Origin: Leucosporidium creatinivorum
Lineage: Eukaryota > Basidiomycota > Microbotryomycetes > Leucosporidiales > Leucosporidiaceae
DNA length: 64,000 nucleotides
Assembly: GCA_001600635.1 (NCBI GenBank)
Contig: BCKL01000003.1
Location: forward strand, 695,923-759,922
Direction of reading: 5' to 3'
Shown here piece by piece: positions 20,284-31,163 of the stretch (position 1 is its first letter; each line of letters opens with the position of its first letter). The notes under the pieces were generated by a model. The model was not told the DNA's origin, searched no databases, and saw nothing but the letters and a program-made list of their open reading frames with translations. The translations under genes and the position numbers were made by a program.

Positions 20284-21385
20284 TCAACTACTAAACGCAT
20301 TCTTCCACAAATCCTCCCCCACGATCCTCTCGATCCCTCCCACACTCAGCACCTCCTGCACCCACTCTTTAACCCTCTCCGTCGAATCCCCCGCGCACCT
20401 GGCAATCCCTCCTACCTCCTCCCCGCCCTTCTCCAGGGGCGAAAAAGACCAAACGAGGGAATACGGGTGCGTCTGCTTGTATTGCGTGATGTTGGCGAAG
20501 GAGGCGGCGAGGTGTGTAAGGAGGGAGGAGAAGAGGGAACCGCGGATGAGCAGGGTGCAGTAGCAGGAGTAGGGGGCGACGCGGGGGAGGTAGGACGTGC
20601 GGTATGGTGGTGGTGGCGGTGTTAAAGACTCGTTCGGCGGTATTGGTGATGCTGTAGATCCTTCCTCAGCGACGGTAAAGGCCTCCCCTCGGCCCTTCTC
20701 ATCCTCCAACAGCAGCACATCCTTGGCGACCCTCCGTCCTCCCACTCTAACCTCATTCTCCGACCTATACCTCGTGAAATCCCACTCCTCCCCCCCTCCC
20801 GCACTCATCCCCATCCTGCCCGAGGTGTACCAATCCAATAGCAACAAGTTGCTACTCTCGTCGCCGAGGTCGAACGTCTGGCGTTGGGCGTAGTTGGCTT
20901 TGGAGAAACAGGTGACGGGGGAGGGGAGGAGGATCAAGGTGGATGAGGGGTGTAGCTTGGCGTGTAGGAGTTGGTGCGTCGTGTTGGGTGTGGAACCGTC
21001 GGGGAGGGGGGTCGCCGTGAGGAAGCGGCCGGGACGGGTTTTGAAGACTTTGGTGGAGCCTGGAGAGCAGAGCGATAGGGTTCAGTGGTCGATAGCTACT
21101 TGCGCTGAGCTACAGAAGCTACAACTCACCTTGTGTGAGCAGCACCAGCGTCGCCCCCTTCTCGACCTCGACATGCATGACCACTCGGTCTCCTGCAACT
21201 AAGCCACCACCATAGCTGATCATATACAACACGTTGAGTCCATCCATGAAGTGCCGCTTTGGTACAATGAGCTTCAGCGGGTAGGAGAACTGCACCGTCT
21301 CGAACCGGGCTTGTTGTCCTGCTCGCGCGAGCTTGACGACCCCTTCGCCTGGTGCGAGGCGTCGAGTAGGTTGTAGCATGCTCAT
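20284..21385 (-). CDS. ureD: Urease accessory protein UreD/UreH
   Basis: The start ATG is at 21,385, one intron lies at 21,129-21,060, and the stop is at 20,284. Residues 30-90 match UreD: FSYPLKLIVPKRH, then VLYMISYGGGLVAGDRV with its Y-G-G-G-L-x-x-G-D signature, then GATLVLLTQGSTKVFK, the T-Q-x-x-x-K-V segment. A later NYAQRQTF and LLLLDWYTSGRMG correspond to the conserved D-x-x-T-x-GR stretch. UreD acts with UreF and UreG to load nickel into urease; the urease itself and the other accessory genes are not in the window. Fungal UreD has extra loops compared with bacterial UreD, and here a Pro-rich insertion (NESLTPPPPPYR) appears. Urease activity is a routine trait of basidiomycetous yeasts. 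Confidence 0.92.
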
Positions 21386-21571
21386 AGTATCCGCCTGAGC
21401 TGCTGCGAGGCGGCTGCAGTCGAAGAGCGAAAGTCGAGCGAAAACGGGCGAGGGAGAGCCAGCACTTCGCCCGAATCCGCGGTGCAGACGAGTTGATGAG
21501 AGATGCAGAACAGCAGAATTACAGCAATACAGCGGAAAGGATAGAAGATTCTAGCTAAAGTATCGCACAAT

Positions 21572-24060
21572 CTACTCGTGACCTAAAGGCGTGAACTTGG
21601 TCCATCGCTTCCGCCCCGAAGGACTATCAGGCGTCCGCTGTCCAGCTCCAGTACCTCCTACTGCGATGCCCAAGCCAGGGTTCGTCTCCCCTCCCAAGCT
21701 CGGACTGGACGACGAACTGTCCCTCCGTCCGACATACATCGACCCCGACATGGAGAACCCTCGGCTCTTGCTCCCATCCCGCGAAGTCCGCCTCTGCTCC
21801 AACTCGCCCGCTGCAGCCTCCAAGTCGGTCTCGCTGGCGGTGCGGTCGACGAGATGGGTTCGCTCAGTGTTGTCGGCGAAGGTGGGAGTAGGGAAGACGG
21901 CGGTGGTGGGGAGCGTGGCGGTGCGAGAGCGTCGGTGATGGTGAGCGGCGGGGCGGATGTCGAATCCTGGGGAGGCGGCTCCGATACCGATAGCGAGTCC
22001 TCGAGGGATCCATTCGACTATTCGGGAGGAAGAGATGAGCGAGGGAACAGGGCGAAGCGCTGAGAAGTCAGGCTCGACGACTCACCAGGCTCGACGTCCG
22101 AATCGTCCGAGTCGCTGTCGCGGAAGCTCTCCGGCTCGTCCGTCATCCTGTGCTCCGTACGCTCATGCTCAACGTCCATCTCGCGCTCCTCTGGCTGCTC
22201 CTTGGGTACACTCGACTTGAGCGAGACGATCCAGACGCCTGCGAGGAGGATGGCTGTGCCGAGAGCGACAAGTCCGAACTGGAGGGCGGAGAGTTGGTCC
22301 CATTGGTCGTAGTAGATGAGTCCAGAGACGATACTGGAGAGGTTGTAGAAGCAGAAGGCGAGGGGGCAAATGAGGGTCGGGCCGCTATGGAGGGGATGGG
22401 GCGTCAGCGCCGAGAGAGGTTCAGAAGCGAACTGGGCGGCATACACAAGACGGAGAGCTCGGTTGAGGTAGAAGAGCTGAAGTACAGCGGCGAGGAGGAG
22501 GACGAGAACGATCATCCACGCCTCGAAACGGCCGAACTGGGAGAAACACGGAGGTCAGCGACTCGCCGAGCATTGGAAACGACACACCAAGCTCACTTGG
22601 TTCTGACCAACGACAGTGAGAATGAGAAGCTCGATGCCTGTCTTGGCGAAGAGCAAGCACAGACCGCTGAGCGTTCCCGACGCTCCTCCATAGGCCACTC
22701 CGAGAATCAACCTCGACTTCTCGATTGCTGCACTGCTGGCGGCGGCCTCCAACTCCTTGGCTTCCACATCAATCCGCAGGACCGTCGCCTTCTTCCCTCC
22801 TCCTGCTCGCTCATCGCCGTCCTCGCCCGCTCGGTTCTGCTCAGCGGCGCTTCGTCCAGAGTCGCGAGAGCGGATGGCAGTTTTGGTGGGTGCGAGATTG
22901 GTGGTAGTCGAAGAGGGTCTCCTGTCGGACACTGCACCGTACTTCGGGTCGGGGCTACTCTGCAGCAGAGCCGGCGACGATTTGAGCGGCTGCGTGGGGA
23001 GGGACGGGCGAGGAGGCGCTGACCAGCGACGATTGTGCTTGCGGCGAGTGTGGGAGGGTCGAGGCGTGAGGGGAGGAGCGGAGGGGTACATGCGAGCGAT
23101 GCGGCGCTCGAGAGCCCATTCGGCGAAGTGGGCGAGCACAACGACGACGGCGAGGCAGAAGGAGAGGAGGGAGATCCAAATGAGGAAGGGAGGACGAGTG
23201 TACAGGCGGACGAGCTCATCGAGCGTGTGGGTCTCCTCGGGCACCACTGCGAAACGCGAGATGTGAGCAATTGCCTCTCGGAGATAGCGCCGAGAGCTCA
23301 CCTCCAAAGATGCCAATCAGAACGGCTCCACCGGCGATGAGGATGATGCCTGTAGGTGAGATAGGTCAGCACCGCGTATCTGTGAGCTTCGTCTCGAGCT
23401 CACCTGCGACCAAATGCATCGAGAACTCGTCGCCGAGAATGAACCGAGCGAAGAAGGCGTTCCACAGCAGCGAAACGGCTCCCAGAGGTCCGAGTCTGCG
23501 AGCGAGGGGTAAGCTTCACTATCTAGCCATCTCAGAGCAGAGTCTCGGACTCACACAACGATGGGGAGCGCTCCAATCTGGAAGATCGTGCCGAAGAGGT
23601 TTGAGCAGATGAATATGAGGAAGCCTCCGAGCCATAGCGGTCTCCTCCAGTCGCGCTGACGTTGTCCTATAGGTAGCGCTTCGTTGGCGAGGTGACTCTT
23701 GCGCTGGATGGTCAGACCTGCACGGCAAGACGCGGTGAGCTGGGGCAGCGGTGGCGTGGAGAAGGGCGCTGGCTCTTACCGAGCGACTGCACAAACGAGG
23801 CGAGCAGACCGACGGTCACCTGTAGCAAAGTAATCCTACGTCAGCTGTACGCTCACTGGCGGCTCCACCTCCTGCGTTCGCTGCGCGCTCAACGACGCGC
23901 TGCACCCTTCTCCGCTCACGAGCAGCCCTCAGCCAGACCTGTGGCGTGCCAGCTTCATAGTCCAACAGCAGCATATTCCCTTCCTCCTCCTCGCTAGCAG
24001 TAGGCGACTCACTCCGACGGCCACGCTAATATGCGGCGGCGGGGGCGACGAGCCTCCCAT
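21572..24060 (-). CDS. NIPA-type magnesium transporter (DUF803), multi-pass membrane protein
   Basis: The start MGGSSPPPPHISVAVG is at 24,060-24,013, followed by several short exons and a stop at 21,572; about eight introns are needed. The N-terminal part is the EamA/NIPA fold: GLLASFVQSLGLTIQRKSH, PLWLGGFLIFICSNLFGT, QIGALPIVVLGPLGAVSLL, NAFFARFILGDEF, then LVAGGIILIAGGAVLIGIFG. These stretches are near diagnostic for NIPA proteins. Next come a TM segment, a ~130-residue hydrophilic loop, GVAYGGASGTLSGLCLLFAK, and further helices including FCFYNLSSIVSGLIYYDQW. The C-terminal tail is Ser-rich and hydrophilic. NIPA proteins move Mg2+ and other divalent ions at the plasma membrane or endosomes. 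The long cytosolic loop and tail are usual in basidiomycetes. Exon edges inside were not all fixed. Confidence 0.88.
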
Positions 24061-24314
24061 TCTCGCTGCCTTGACGAGAGTTGTAGTCGATTATGTGCAG
24101 CAGTCTAGTGGCTTGAGGGTGTACCGAGATACGAGCGACCTGTCGAGTGTTGTAGCGAGAGCGACGAAGAGGTTCAAGTCGAAAGATGGCGGAGGCTCGC
24201 TCCTCAAAGGGGGAGGCGGGCGAAGGGGTCTCATTGAGCAGCGGGAGCGGGAGCAGGTCTATCGGGGTGCAGAACGCTGGGACAGCTATCTGCAGCCTTG
24301 AAACAAGACGCTAC

Positions 24315-25070
24315 AGCGCCCTTGTCCTCCCTCTTCACGTTTCAGACCCCCCCTTCGCCGACCGTGCACCTTCCTCCGAGTCGCTCAGCTCTGCATCTCG
24401 TCGGAAAGGAGAACCTGATGAGGATGTCGAAGTGATGGACGAGACTCGATACAAGAGCAGCTCAACAGCTCTCTTCCTTCTCTCTCACTCCACCACCGCT
24501 CTCTCCAAGCCCATCGCCGAACTCTCTCCCCCTCTCGCTTGCACACCTCATAAAGCAAATGGCCTCCTACACCCCCTTCGCCTCGCCTCTGGGTCCTCTC
24601 CACTTTGCTCCTCCTTCCACCATGAGCTCTTACTCCCTCGCCTCCCTCTTCCGCACTCCCAAAGCCTCCACCTCGCGCCTCGCCTCTGCTCCCTCGGCGC
24701 CGAAACGAGGCAAGGACAAGCGGTCCAAGGCCAAGACTACCCTCGAGATCTCCTCGCCCATCAAGAGCACATCACACACCACCTACGAGGACTACTGCCA
24801 AGGACCCACCCGCTCAGCTCCCCCTCCTCCTTACCGCCTTCAAGAGTCGCCGCCGCCGAGCATGGGCACCGAGGAGGATCTCGAGTACGCCGAGGAAGCT
24901 GAGGCGGAGGATGGACAGTTGGTTGATAAGGTGAATCTCTCCATCGAGGAGATGCAGCGGAAGCTGGAGCAGTGGGAGGAGGAAAGGATGGAGAGGAAGA
25001 GGATCTCGGTGATGAGGCACGACCGAAGGATGGGCGATGAGCTGAGGGGGCTGGGGCTATAGTAGTATCT
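24315..25070. repeat. Partial, inverted third copy of the PY1 region (copy C)
   Basis: This segment matches the PY1 gene and ~250 bp of its upstream sequence in copies A and B, but in the opposite orientation. Matches begin near 24,320 (cctccctcttcacgtttcag) and end at the stop of the gene. No trace of PY2 or of the rest of the block was seen alongside. It is more diverged from A and B than they are from each other by eye, so it is probably an older copy. Confidence 0.8.
24559..25062 (+). CDS. Small disordered PPxY protein, family PY1 (copy C)
   Basis: 167 residues from MASYTPFASPLG to the end HDRRMGDELRGLGL. The whole plan of copy A is kept: Ser/Pro-rich start, PKRGKDKRSKAK basic patch, PPPPYRLQ (PPxY), GTEEDLEYAEEAEAEDGQL acidic stretch, the EEMQRKLEQWEEERMERK helix and the tail. 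Most differences from copy A are conservative or in-frame. The frame upstream of this ATG is not shared with copy A, which supports this start codon for the family. Retention of an intact frame in a copy separated from the block argues that the protein is made and useful. Function unknown; family not recognised. Confidence 0.7.
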   Translation: MASYTPFASPLGPLHFAPPSTMSSYSLASLFRTPKASTSRLASAPSAPKRGKDKRSKAKTTLEISSPIKSTSHTTYEDYCQGPTRSAPPPPYRLQESPPPSMGTEEDLEYAEEAEAEDGQLVDKVNLSIEEMQRKLEQWEEERMERKRISVMRHDRRMGDELRGLGL

Positions 25071-25364
25071 ACTACACAGTGTAGAATGCATCAAGCAATA
25101 TATCACCTGACCTGAATCGGAACTGCTGATGGGATGAAGCTCAGCAGCTCGGCGAAGCTCCAATCTCGGGCTTGGGCTCAACTTCGGCCTTTGTAGGCGA
25201 CAATCAGTGTTCATAATCGTACAGAGACTCCTTGCACTGCTGCTAGACTTCTCCGTCGACACTTCTCATTTCTGTTGTGAGTACATGCCTGAAGGCCTGA
25301 AGCTCGAACCGCTCTCTCTCCCTTTCCCTCCGCCTCATCGCCTCGTCCTCACCTTTTCTTGATC
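25063..25364. other. Intergenic between PY1 copy C and the SRA-domain gene
   Basis: About 300 bp of promoter/3' flank. Nothing recognised. Confidence 0.4.
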
Positions 25365-27033
25365 ATGTCTAGCTACGCCGAGAAACGCGCAGCGATGCTG
25401 GCTCGAGTAAGCCCCTCCCACCGCCCAATTGGCCTACAGCGCGAGACGCGTCGCTCAACTCTTCTCTTCCCCTCCTTTCTTCCGCGCAGAACAAGGCCGC
25501 ACTGCTGTCCATCGACAAGGAGTTCGGCGGACGACCTCTCGCTCCTCCACCCCCTCCTGCAGCTACGCCCAAAGCCTCCAAGCCCAAGGAGAAGAAGGAG
25601 AAGGTCGCTCGACGCGTCTCCGAACCTGGACCCGGCGCTCGTAGCTCTACACGCGTTCGGAAGCAGGTGCAGCGCTTCTCGGACGAAAAATACTCGGATG
25701 ACGAGGAAGGCTACTTCTCGGTCGAGGAGGACTCTAGCAGCGAGGGGGAGGCTAGCGACGCCGGGCAAGGAGGCAAGAAGAAGAGGAGGATGAGTGAGGG
25801 TGCCAGTGAGTTGCCGTGGTTCTCGACGAGATCAGAACTCTGCTAATCTACCTCGACCCCCTCCCAACTGCGTCTCCCACCACCTTCCCGCCCATCCCTG
25901 CCGTCTCGGCGATGCCTCTCCAGTCGCCAAGCGCCTCAAGGGACACCGCCCCAACCCCAAGATCTTCGGTCACCAGAAGGGGACTCACGTGGGCCAATGG
26001 TGGTCCGGCCGCATGGGATGCAGCCAGGATGGCGTCCACGCCCCTCCCGTCTCGGGCATCTCGGGCAACGAGCACGTCGGCGCATGGAGTGTTGCTTTGA
26101 GCGGAGGCTACGAGGACGACATTGACGTCGGCTACGCCTTTACGTTCACCGGTGAGTGCTTACACCACGTTCGCTCACCGCCGCCGGCTTTCGCTGACTC
26201 TTTTCGCCTCCCCCACCCCTGCATCCCTTCGCGCCCTTCTCTCTCTCTTCTTACGCCCATCTTTGACCTTTCCACAATCGTAGGCAGCGGAGGACGCGAC
26301 CTTAAGGGAACCAAGGCCGCTCCCAAGAACCTTCGCACGGCGCCGCAGTCTTCGGACCAGACCTTCACCGCCTTCAACGCCGCTCTCAAGCGCTCGGTCG
26401 AGACCAAGAAGCCTGTTCGTGTGATCCGAGGATTTAAGGGACACTCCTGCTTTGGTGAGTGACTATAGCGCGCCTCAAACGTAGCGAAGCTGATCCCCTC
26501 TCCTCCTCAGCACCCAAGCAGGGCTACCGCTACGATGGCCTCTACATCATCACCAACGCCTGGCAAGACGTCGGGGAGGCAGGCTTCAAGGTCTGCAAGT
26601 TCAGCTTTATCCGCATGGCGGGTCAGGTTCGTCTTCTCCTCAGCTTTGCGCCGAGGTCTCTCGCTCAACCGCCTCGCCTCCACAGCCCGACATTCCCGTG
26701 CAAGCTGGGCGTGAGGCTGCAGCGGAGGCCATCATCGCCGAGTACGGCAAGGGAGGTGAAGGAGCTGCTGGAGCGCCTCGCTCGCCCGTCAAGAAGCCTC
26801 TCGGCGCCGTCACCCCCGCCAAGTCGGCTTCGAAGAAGAAGGAGGCCGCCGTCGAGGACACGGAGTCTACCAAGGTGGCATCCGCCAGATCTTCTCCCGC
26901 CAAGAAGTCGCCCGCCGTCAAGAACACGCCCGCTTCGAACAAGAGGAAGGCCTCCGACGCCGTCGCTCTCGTTCGGGAGAAGGTGGCTCGCGTGGGCTCT
27001 CGCTCTTCGCCTCGCGCATCGGCTCAGAAGTAG
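25365..27033 (+). CDS. SRA-YDG domain protein (UHRF1-like DNA reader without RING/PHD)
   Basis: Exons: 25365-25406, 25490-25805, 25924-26151, 26284-26455, 26512-26626 and 26686-27033, giving about 405 residues. The N-terminus is Pro/Lys-rich with VRKQVQRFSDEKYSDDE. The SRA domain spans the middle: FGHQKGTHVGQWW, GCSQDGVHAPPVSGI, EHVGAWSVALSGGYEDDID, FTFTGSGGRDLKG, then PVRVIRGF, YRYDGLYIITNAW (the YDG motif) and KVCKFSFIRM. The tail is Lys/Ser/Pro-rich and nucleus-like. SRA domains flip out and read 5-methylcytosine, often hemimethylated CpG, and in UHRF1 direct maintenance methylation. No RING, PHD, TTD or SET domain is present, so any methylation role would need partners. The YDG form rather than the plant SET-linked form fits fungal homologues. 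Its 3' end faces the HVA-TUDOR gene 60 bp away. Confidence 0.9.
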
Positions 27034-27093
27034 TGGTGGGGACTAAGGGATTCCAGTGTATTCATTTGTGCAATTTGTCTTCCGTACAGCTAT

Positions 27094-27984
27094 CTACTTG
27101 GCCGCCGTCTTGCTCTTCTTCTTGGGCGGCTCCTCGCCCTCGGGAACGAACTCGGCCTCATCATCATCGGGATCAATCTCATCCTCCTCCTCGTTCTCCT
27201 CGTCCTGGGCCTCCTTCGTGGCTGCCGAAGCCTTCTTTGCTTCAGCGCGGCGAGGGCGCTTCGCCGAGGTGGTCTCCTCCTGCTCCTCGCCCGAAGCCTC
27301 GGCATCTTCCGCATCATCGTCCGCGCTCTCCTCCTCCTCCTGCTCTTCCTCGTTGTCCTCCTGATCATCATCAGCCTTCTTCCCGCCCTTCTTAACAGCG
27401 TCGCCCTTGGCTCCTCCCTTCTTCTGAGCCGCCTTCGGCGCAGCCTTCTTGGCCGCTCCTCCCTTCTTGGCGGCAGGCTTCGACTCCTTCTTCTCCTCTT
27501 GCGCATCGTCTTCTGACTCCTTGTCATCGGCCTGGCCGTCGTCCTTGGAGTCGTCCTTGGAGTCGGACTCGGTCGTCTTGGAGATGCCGTTCAGCTCGTG
27601 AGCGGCCTTGATGGCGTGGTTCTGTAGCGATCAGAGCGTCAGCAACAGTGACAAGCCATGGCGAGCAATACACTCACTCCACTGTCGGCCTTAATCTTGA
27701 CGGCAGCATCCTCGTGATCTAAGAGCGTAGAGATAAGCTTCGGCGACGAGATTCGAGATCGCCGAGCAAGGACTCACCACCCTTGCGAGTAACCTCGTTT
27801 CCCTTGTTGGTCTTCACCTTGGCGTCACCCTCGACGACCTCCTCAACGGTCCCCTCCGGCTTGCCATCTCCCCAGTTCCAGCTGAGATTGAGGTCGATCA
27901 GCGAAGGCGCCTAAGGGAGAAGCGAGGAGGGGAGACTCACGACACCTTATCGCCCTTCTCGAGATCTTGTGCGGTCTTGGTCAT
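27094..27984 (-). CDS. HVA/TUDOR-like (DUF2945, hypervirulence-associated) protein with long acidic/basic tail
   Basis: The start MTKTAQDLEKGDKV is at 27,984 and the first intron is 27,940-27,882. Two further introns follow near 27,770-27,720 and 27,680-27,625, and the stop is at 27,094. The first ~65 residues match the HVA1 TUDOR-like domain: GDKVSWNWGDGKPEGTVEEV, then KGNEVTRKGD and AVKIKADSG, with HAIKAAHEL after it. The rest alternates Lys/Ala- and Glu/Asp-rich runs (KKGGAAKKAAPKAAQKK, EEQEEEESADDD) and ends PKKKSKTAAK, a likely nuclear localisation signal. The domain is found in many fungal and bacterial proteins; in Cryptococcus HVA1 loss alters virulence (family knowledge). The histone-like tail suggests chromatin binding (inference). 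Its neighbour, convergent at 60 bp, is the SRA protein. Confidence 0.85.
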
Positions 27985-28437
27985 TCTTTCGTCTTGTCGG
28001 TAGTTGGTGGTAAGAGGAAGAAAGGGATCAAGAGTGAAAAGCTGGACTTCGACTCCAAGGCGCGATCCTGAAGGGAGTGACGGGGCCAGCAACCAGCGCC
28101 GACGTAACGACTCACGAGAGAGGCAAGTGGGGAGGGTCGGGAGCGAGATGGCACTTGCGAAATGAATCACAGTACAGATCGACAGGAGCCCCGAGATGAT
28201 CGCTCGAGGGTGGAAAGGGGTGCATCGACATCGCCGAACTTTGATTCTCCGAGGCGAGAGCTTCGCCGAGCTGTCGGCAAGGAAGCTGAAGAGCGAGGAA
28301 AATGAATTCCAATTGCATTTGATCGCGCTGTAGTAGACTAACTTAGGGCGGACAAAACCTGCCTTCCTCCGGCCTCCTAGCAGCCGCCCGCCGCGCGAAT
28401 CGCTTCTTCGACTTCTACGACCCCTACAGCTCCGATC
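27985..28437. promoter_or_regulatory. Divergent promoter region between HVA-TUDOR and acyl-CoA synthetase genes
   Basis: About 450 bp between two outward-facing start codons. C/T-rich stretches precede the acyl-CoA synthetase start. No specific site recognised. Confidence 0.45.
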
Positions 28438-30717
28438 ATGTCGCCCTCGACGCCCAAAGCACGCTTATCGCAAGTCTCTGGACACCTTGCTGCACCTGAA
28501 GAGCCCCTCGCTACTCGCTTCAGGCCAGCTCTCCCTCCCGGCTTGCATCCCTCCTTCACGCCGCTCAATCCCATCACCTTCCTCCTTCGCGCTGCTCAAG
28601 TCAGGCCAAACCATGTCGCGTTGGTACATCCTGAGAAATTCTTGAGCTACACCTACAGTCAATGGTGAGCTCTGCAGTCTCAACAGAACGGCGAGACGGA
28701 AGGCTGACGCCCCCCACTCTCCCCGCACGGCGCAGGGCTACACGAGTCGCTCAGCTCGCCTACGCCCTCAAGGCAAGGGGTGTTCAAGCTGGAGACCGAG
28801 TCATGGTCATCGGCCCCAACGTACCCTTCGTCTCGGACGCCCTTCAGGCTGTTCCAGCTGTTCAAGCCATTCTCGTCACCGTCAATACTCGCCTACAGCC
28901 CGCCGACGTCGCCTACCTCATCCAGGATTCTACCCCGACTCTCATCCTCGTCGACGCTCAATTTGAGGAGCTCGTACAGGGCGCTTCGGTCCCAGTGGTT
29001 CGCTGCGACGATTCGGGCCGAGCAGACGACCCATACGAAGCGCTGCTCGGGGAGGGAGCAGCTTATGACAGGGAGCACAGTAGTCGAGGCTGGAGTGGAC
29101 TCGAGTTTCAGAAGGACGAGCTCGCTACCTTCGCCATTTCGTACACCTCGGGGACCACATCGAAGCCGAAGGGTGCGCCGAGCTCTGGTCGGCCCCTCCT
29201 CTGGATGAAGCTGACGTTGCCTCTTCTTCGTAGGCGTCGAGACCTCATACCGAGGTACCTACCTCGCTGCCGTGGCCAACGCCATGGAAAGCGGCCTCAC
29301 TTTTGATTCGGTCTACCTCTGGATCCTCCCGAAGGTGGGCGCTCTCCCTCTGCCCGCACTTCAGGTTCACTTCTGACGTGCCATCCACTCAATCAGTTTC
29401 ACTGCCTCGGGTGGTGCTACCCCTACGCCAACACCTTGGCCATGTCGACTCAGGTCTGCCTGCGCAGCGTCGGCGACTACTCCGAGGTCTGGAAGGGCTT
29501 GCTCGAACGAGGCGTCACTCACTACTGCGGTGCACCGACTGTGTGAGTCATAATACTCTTCCAGACTCTTCCTCTAGCTCACACAGCATCTGTTCTGCAG
29601 CCAACTTGCCATTGCAACTCACTCGATGGCTCGGAAGCCTCCTCAGGCCGTCCGAACGACCGTGGCTGGTGCTGCTCCTACCGCCACGCTCATCAAGCAA
29701 ATCGAGGCGTTGGGAATCAGTATCGACCACATCTATGGAATGACGGAAACGGTGAGTCTCGCTATCGTCGCCTCTGTTCGGCTCTCGACGCTGACATTCT
29801 TCTTCTCTCCTCCCGCGCCTCCCTGCTCTCACAACACTAGTTCGGCCCCATGACCAAGACTTTCTTCCTCGACGCTTCTTCATCAACCTACTACGAGGAC
29901 AAAGCTCGTCAAGGCCACGCTTTTCGACTTGCCGACGATGTTCGCATCACGAAGCTCATCCCCGAGGGCGAGGAGCACAAGGTCATCGAGGGCGGACTAG
30001 AAGAGGTCAATAATGATGGTACAGAGATTGGGGAGATTGTGATGCGCGGAAACTTGGTGATGAAGGTGCGTGACTGGTCTACGGGATCTCGGACTTCAAG
30101 CTGAGCGCTGATGCCCTCCTTCCCTCCCCAAAGGGCTACTACAACAACCCACAAGCGACGACGAAGGCGTTTGCAGGAGGATACTTTCACTCGGGCGACC
30201 TCGCTGTAAGACGACCGGATGGAACCTTTGCGATCCAAGGTGAGCTTTCATCTCGGTGCCGAGTCGCGAGCTCGTTTGCCGAGTCGCGAGCTCGTTTGCC
30301 GAGTCGAGAGCTCGTGTACCGAATTGGGAGCTCGTTTACTAATGCTGCTGCATCCTATCAGACAGATCCAAAGACATCATCATCAGCGGTGGCGAGAACA
30401 TCAGCTCACTAGCCATCGAGTCGGCGCTCTCGGCGCATCCCGACGTGCTCGAATGCGCCTGCGTCGCTCGACCGCACGAGAAGTGGGGAGAGCGACCTCA
30501 CGCTTACGTCGTGCTCAAGGACGGAGCTTCCTGGCATGGACGACACGCTGATTTCGAAGCGGAGCTGAAGCGGTTCTCCAAGGGCAAGCTCCCTGGCTTT
30601 GCAACGCCCGAATGTGTGGAGGTTGTCGAGGCGCTGGAGAAGACGTCGACGGGCAAGGTGCAGAAGCACGTCTTACGGGCCAAGCTGAAGGAGTTGCTAT
30701 CTTTGGCGAAGAAATGA
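28438..30717 (+). CDS. AMP-forming acyl-CoA synthetase (ANL superfamily)
   Basis: Eight or so exons from MSPSTPKARL to LSLAKK at 30,717. ANL signatures are in order: ISYTSGTTSKPKG (core A3, split from VETSYRG by an intron), YGMTET (A5), YFHSGDLAV (A7), DRSKDIIISGGENIS (A8) and ALEKTSTGKVQKHVLR with the catalytic Lys of A10. The middle GWCYPYANTL and GAPTV segments resemble fungal medium-chain/acetate-type ligases related to plant acyl-activating enzymes. It activates a carboxylate to acyl-AMP and then acyl-CoA. The chain length or aromatic nature of the substrate cannot be read from sequence. The C-terminus lacks an SKL-type peroxisomal signal, so cytosol or mitochondrion is more likely. The last intron contains a 20-bp tandem repeat. 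Confidence 0.9.
30258..30337. repeat. Four-unit 20-bp tandem repeat inside an intron
   Basis: Unit gccgagtcgcgagctcgttt repeats four times end to end at 30,258, 30,278, 30,298 and 30,318, the first two identical and the others diverging. It sits in the last intron of the acyl-CoA synthetase gene, directly before a TACTAAT-like branch site and the acceptor. It makes this intron about twice as long as its neighbours. Confidence 0.9.
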
Positions 30718-31163
30718 AGTAACAGTATCGTTCTCGGCGATGAGGTGGCCACACCTCCGAGCCCCTCCTGATCTACGAGAGGCTACAAGTCTGCTCTCCT
30801 GCCTTGTGATCCTGACAAGCTGTCCCGTCTTACAACTCTCTCCCCCATGGCGGTCGCATACGGCCTGCAGTCAAGCTGCTTCGGCGCCTCAAGCTCGGCG
30901 CTGCTTGCGAAGGGCATCGAGCGAGGCTGGCACCTCGGTCGATAGGTCGTGATGGTCACTGTTGACGCTGAAAGCTTCTGCGAGCTATCGCCGACTTTCA
31001 CATCATTATTTGAGCACTCGCGTTGAGTCGCCTCTCCTGCCTCGAAACGCGCCGGGCTGCTGTGTCTCTCGACTTCGCCTGCTCCCGACTCGACGAAGGA
31101 GAACGACGTACATCGCAGCAGCGCACCCCCATCTCCTACAAGCACTCTTCAACCTCTACCAAG
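30718..31163. other. Intergenic and 5' leader of the DUF7918-like gene
   Basis: About 450 bp. The last part must be transcribed leader, since the first exon of the next gene ends with only the A of its start codon. The frame is open leftward from that codon to about 31,023 but holds no ATG. Confidence 0.5.

Noticed and set aside
28438-30717. 4-coumarate-CoA ligase assignment for the acyl-CoA synthetase
   Set aside because: Its core motifs are common to the whole ANL superfamily and no substrate-pocket signature for coumarate could be read, so only the general class is given.
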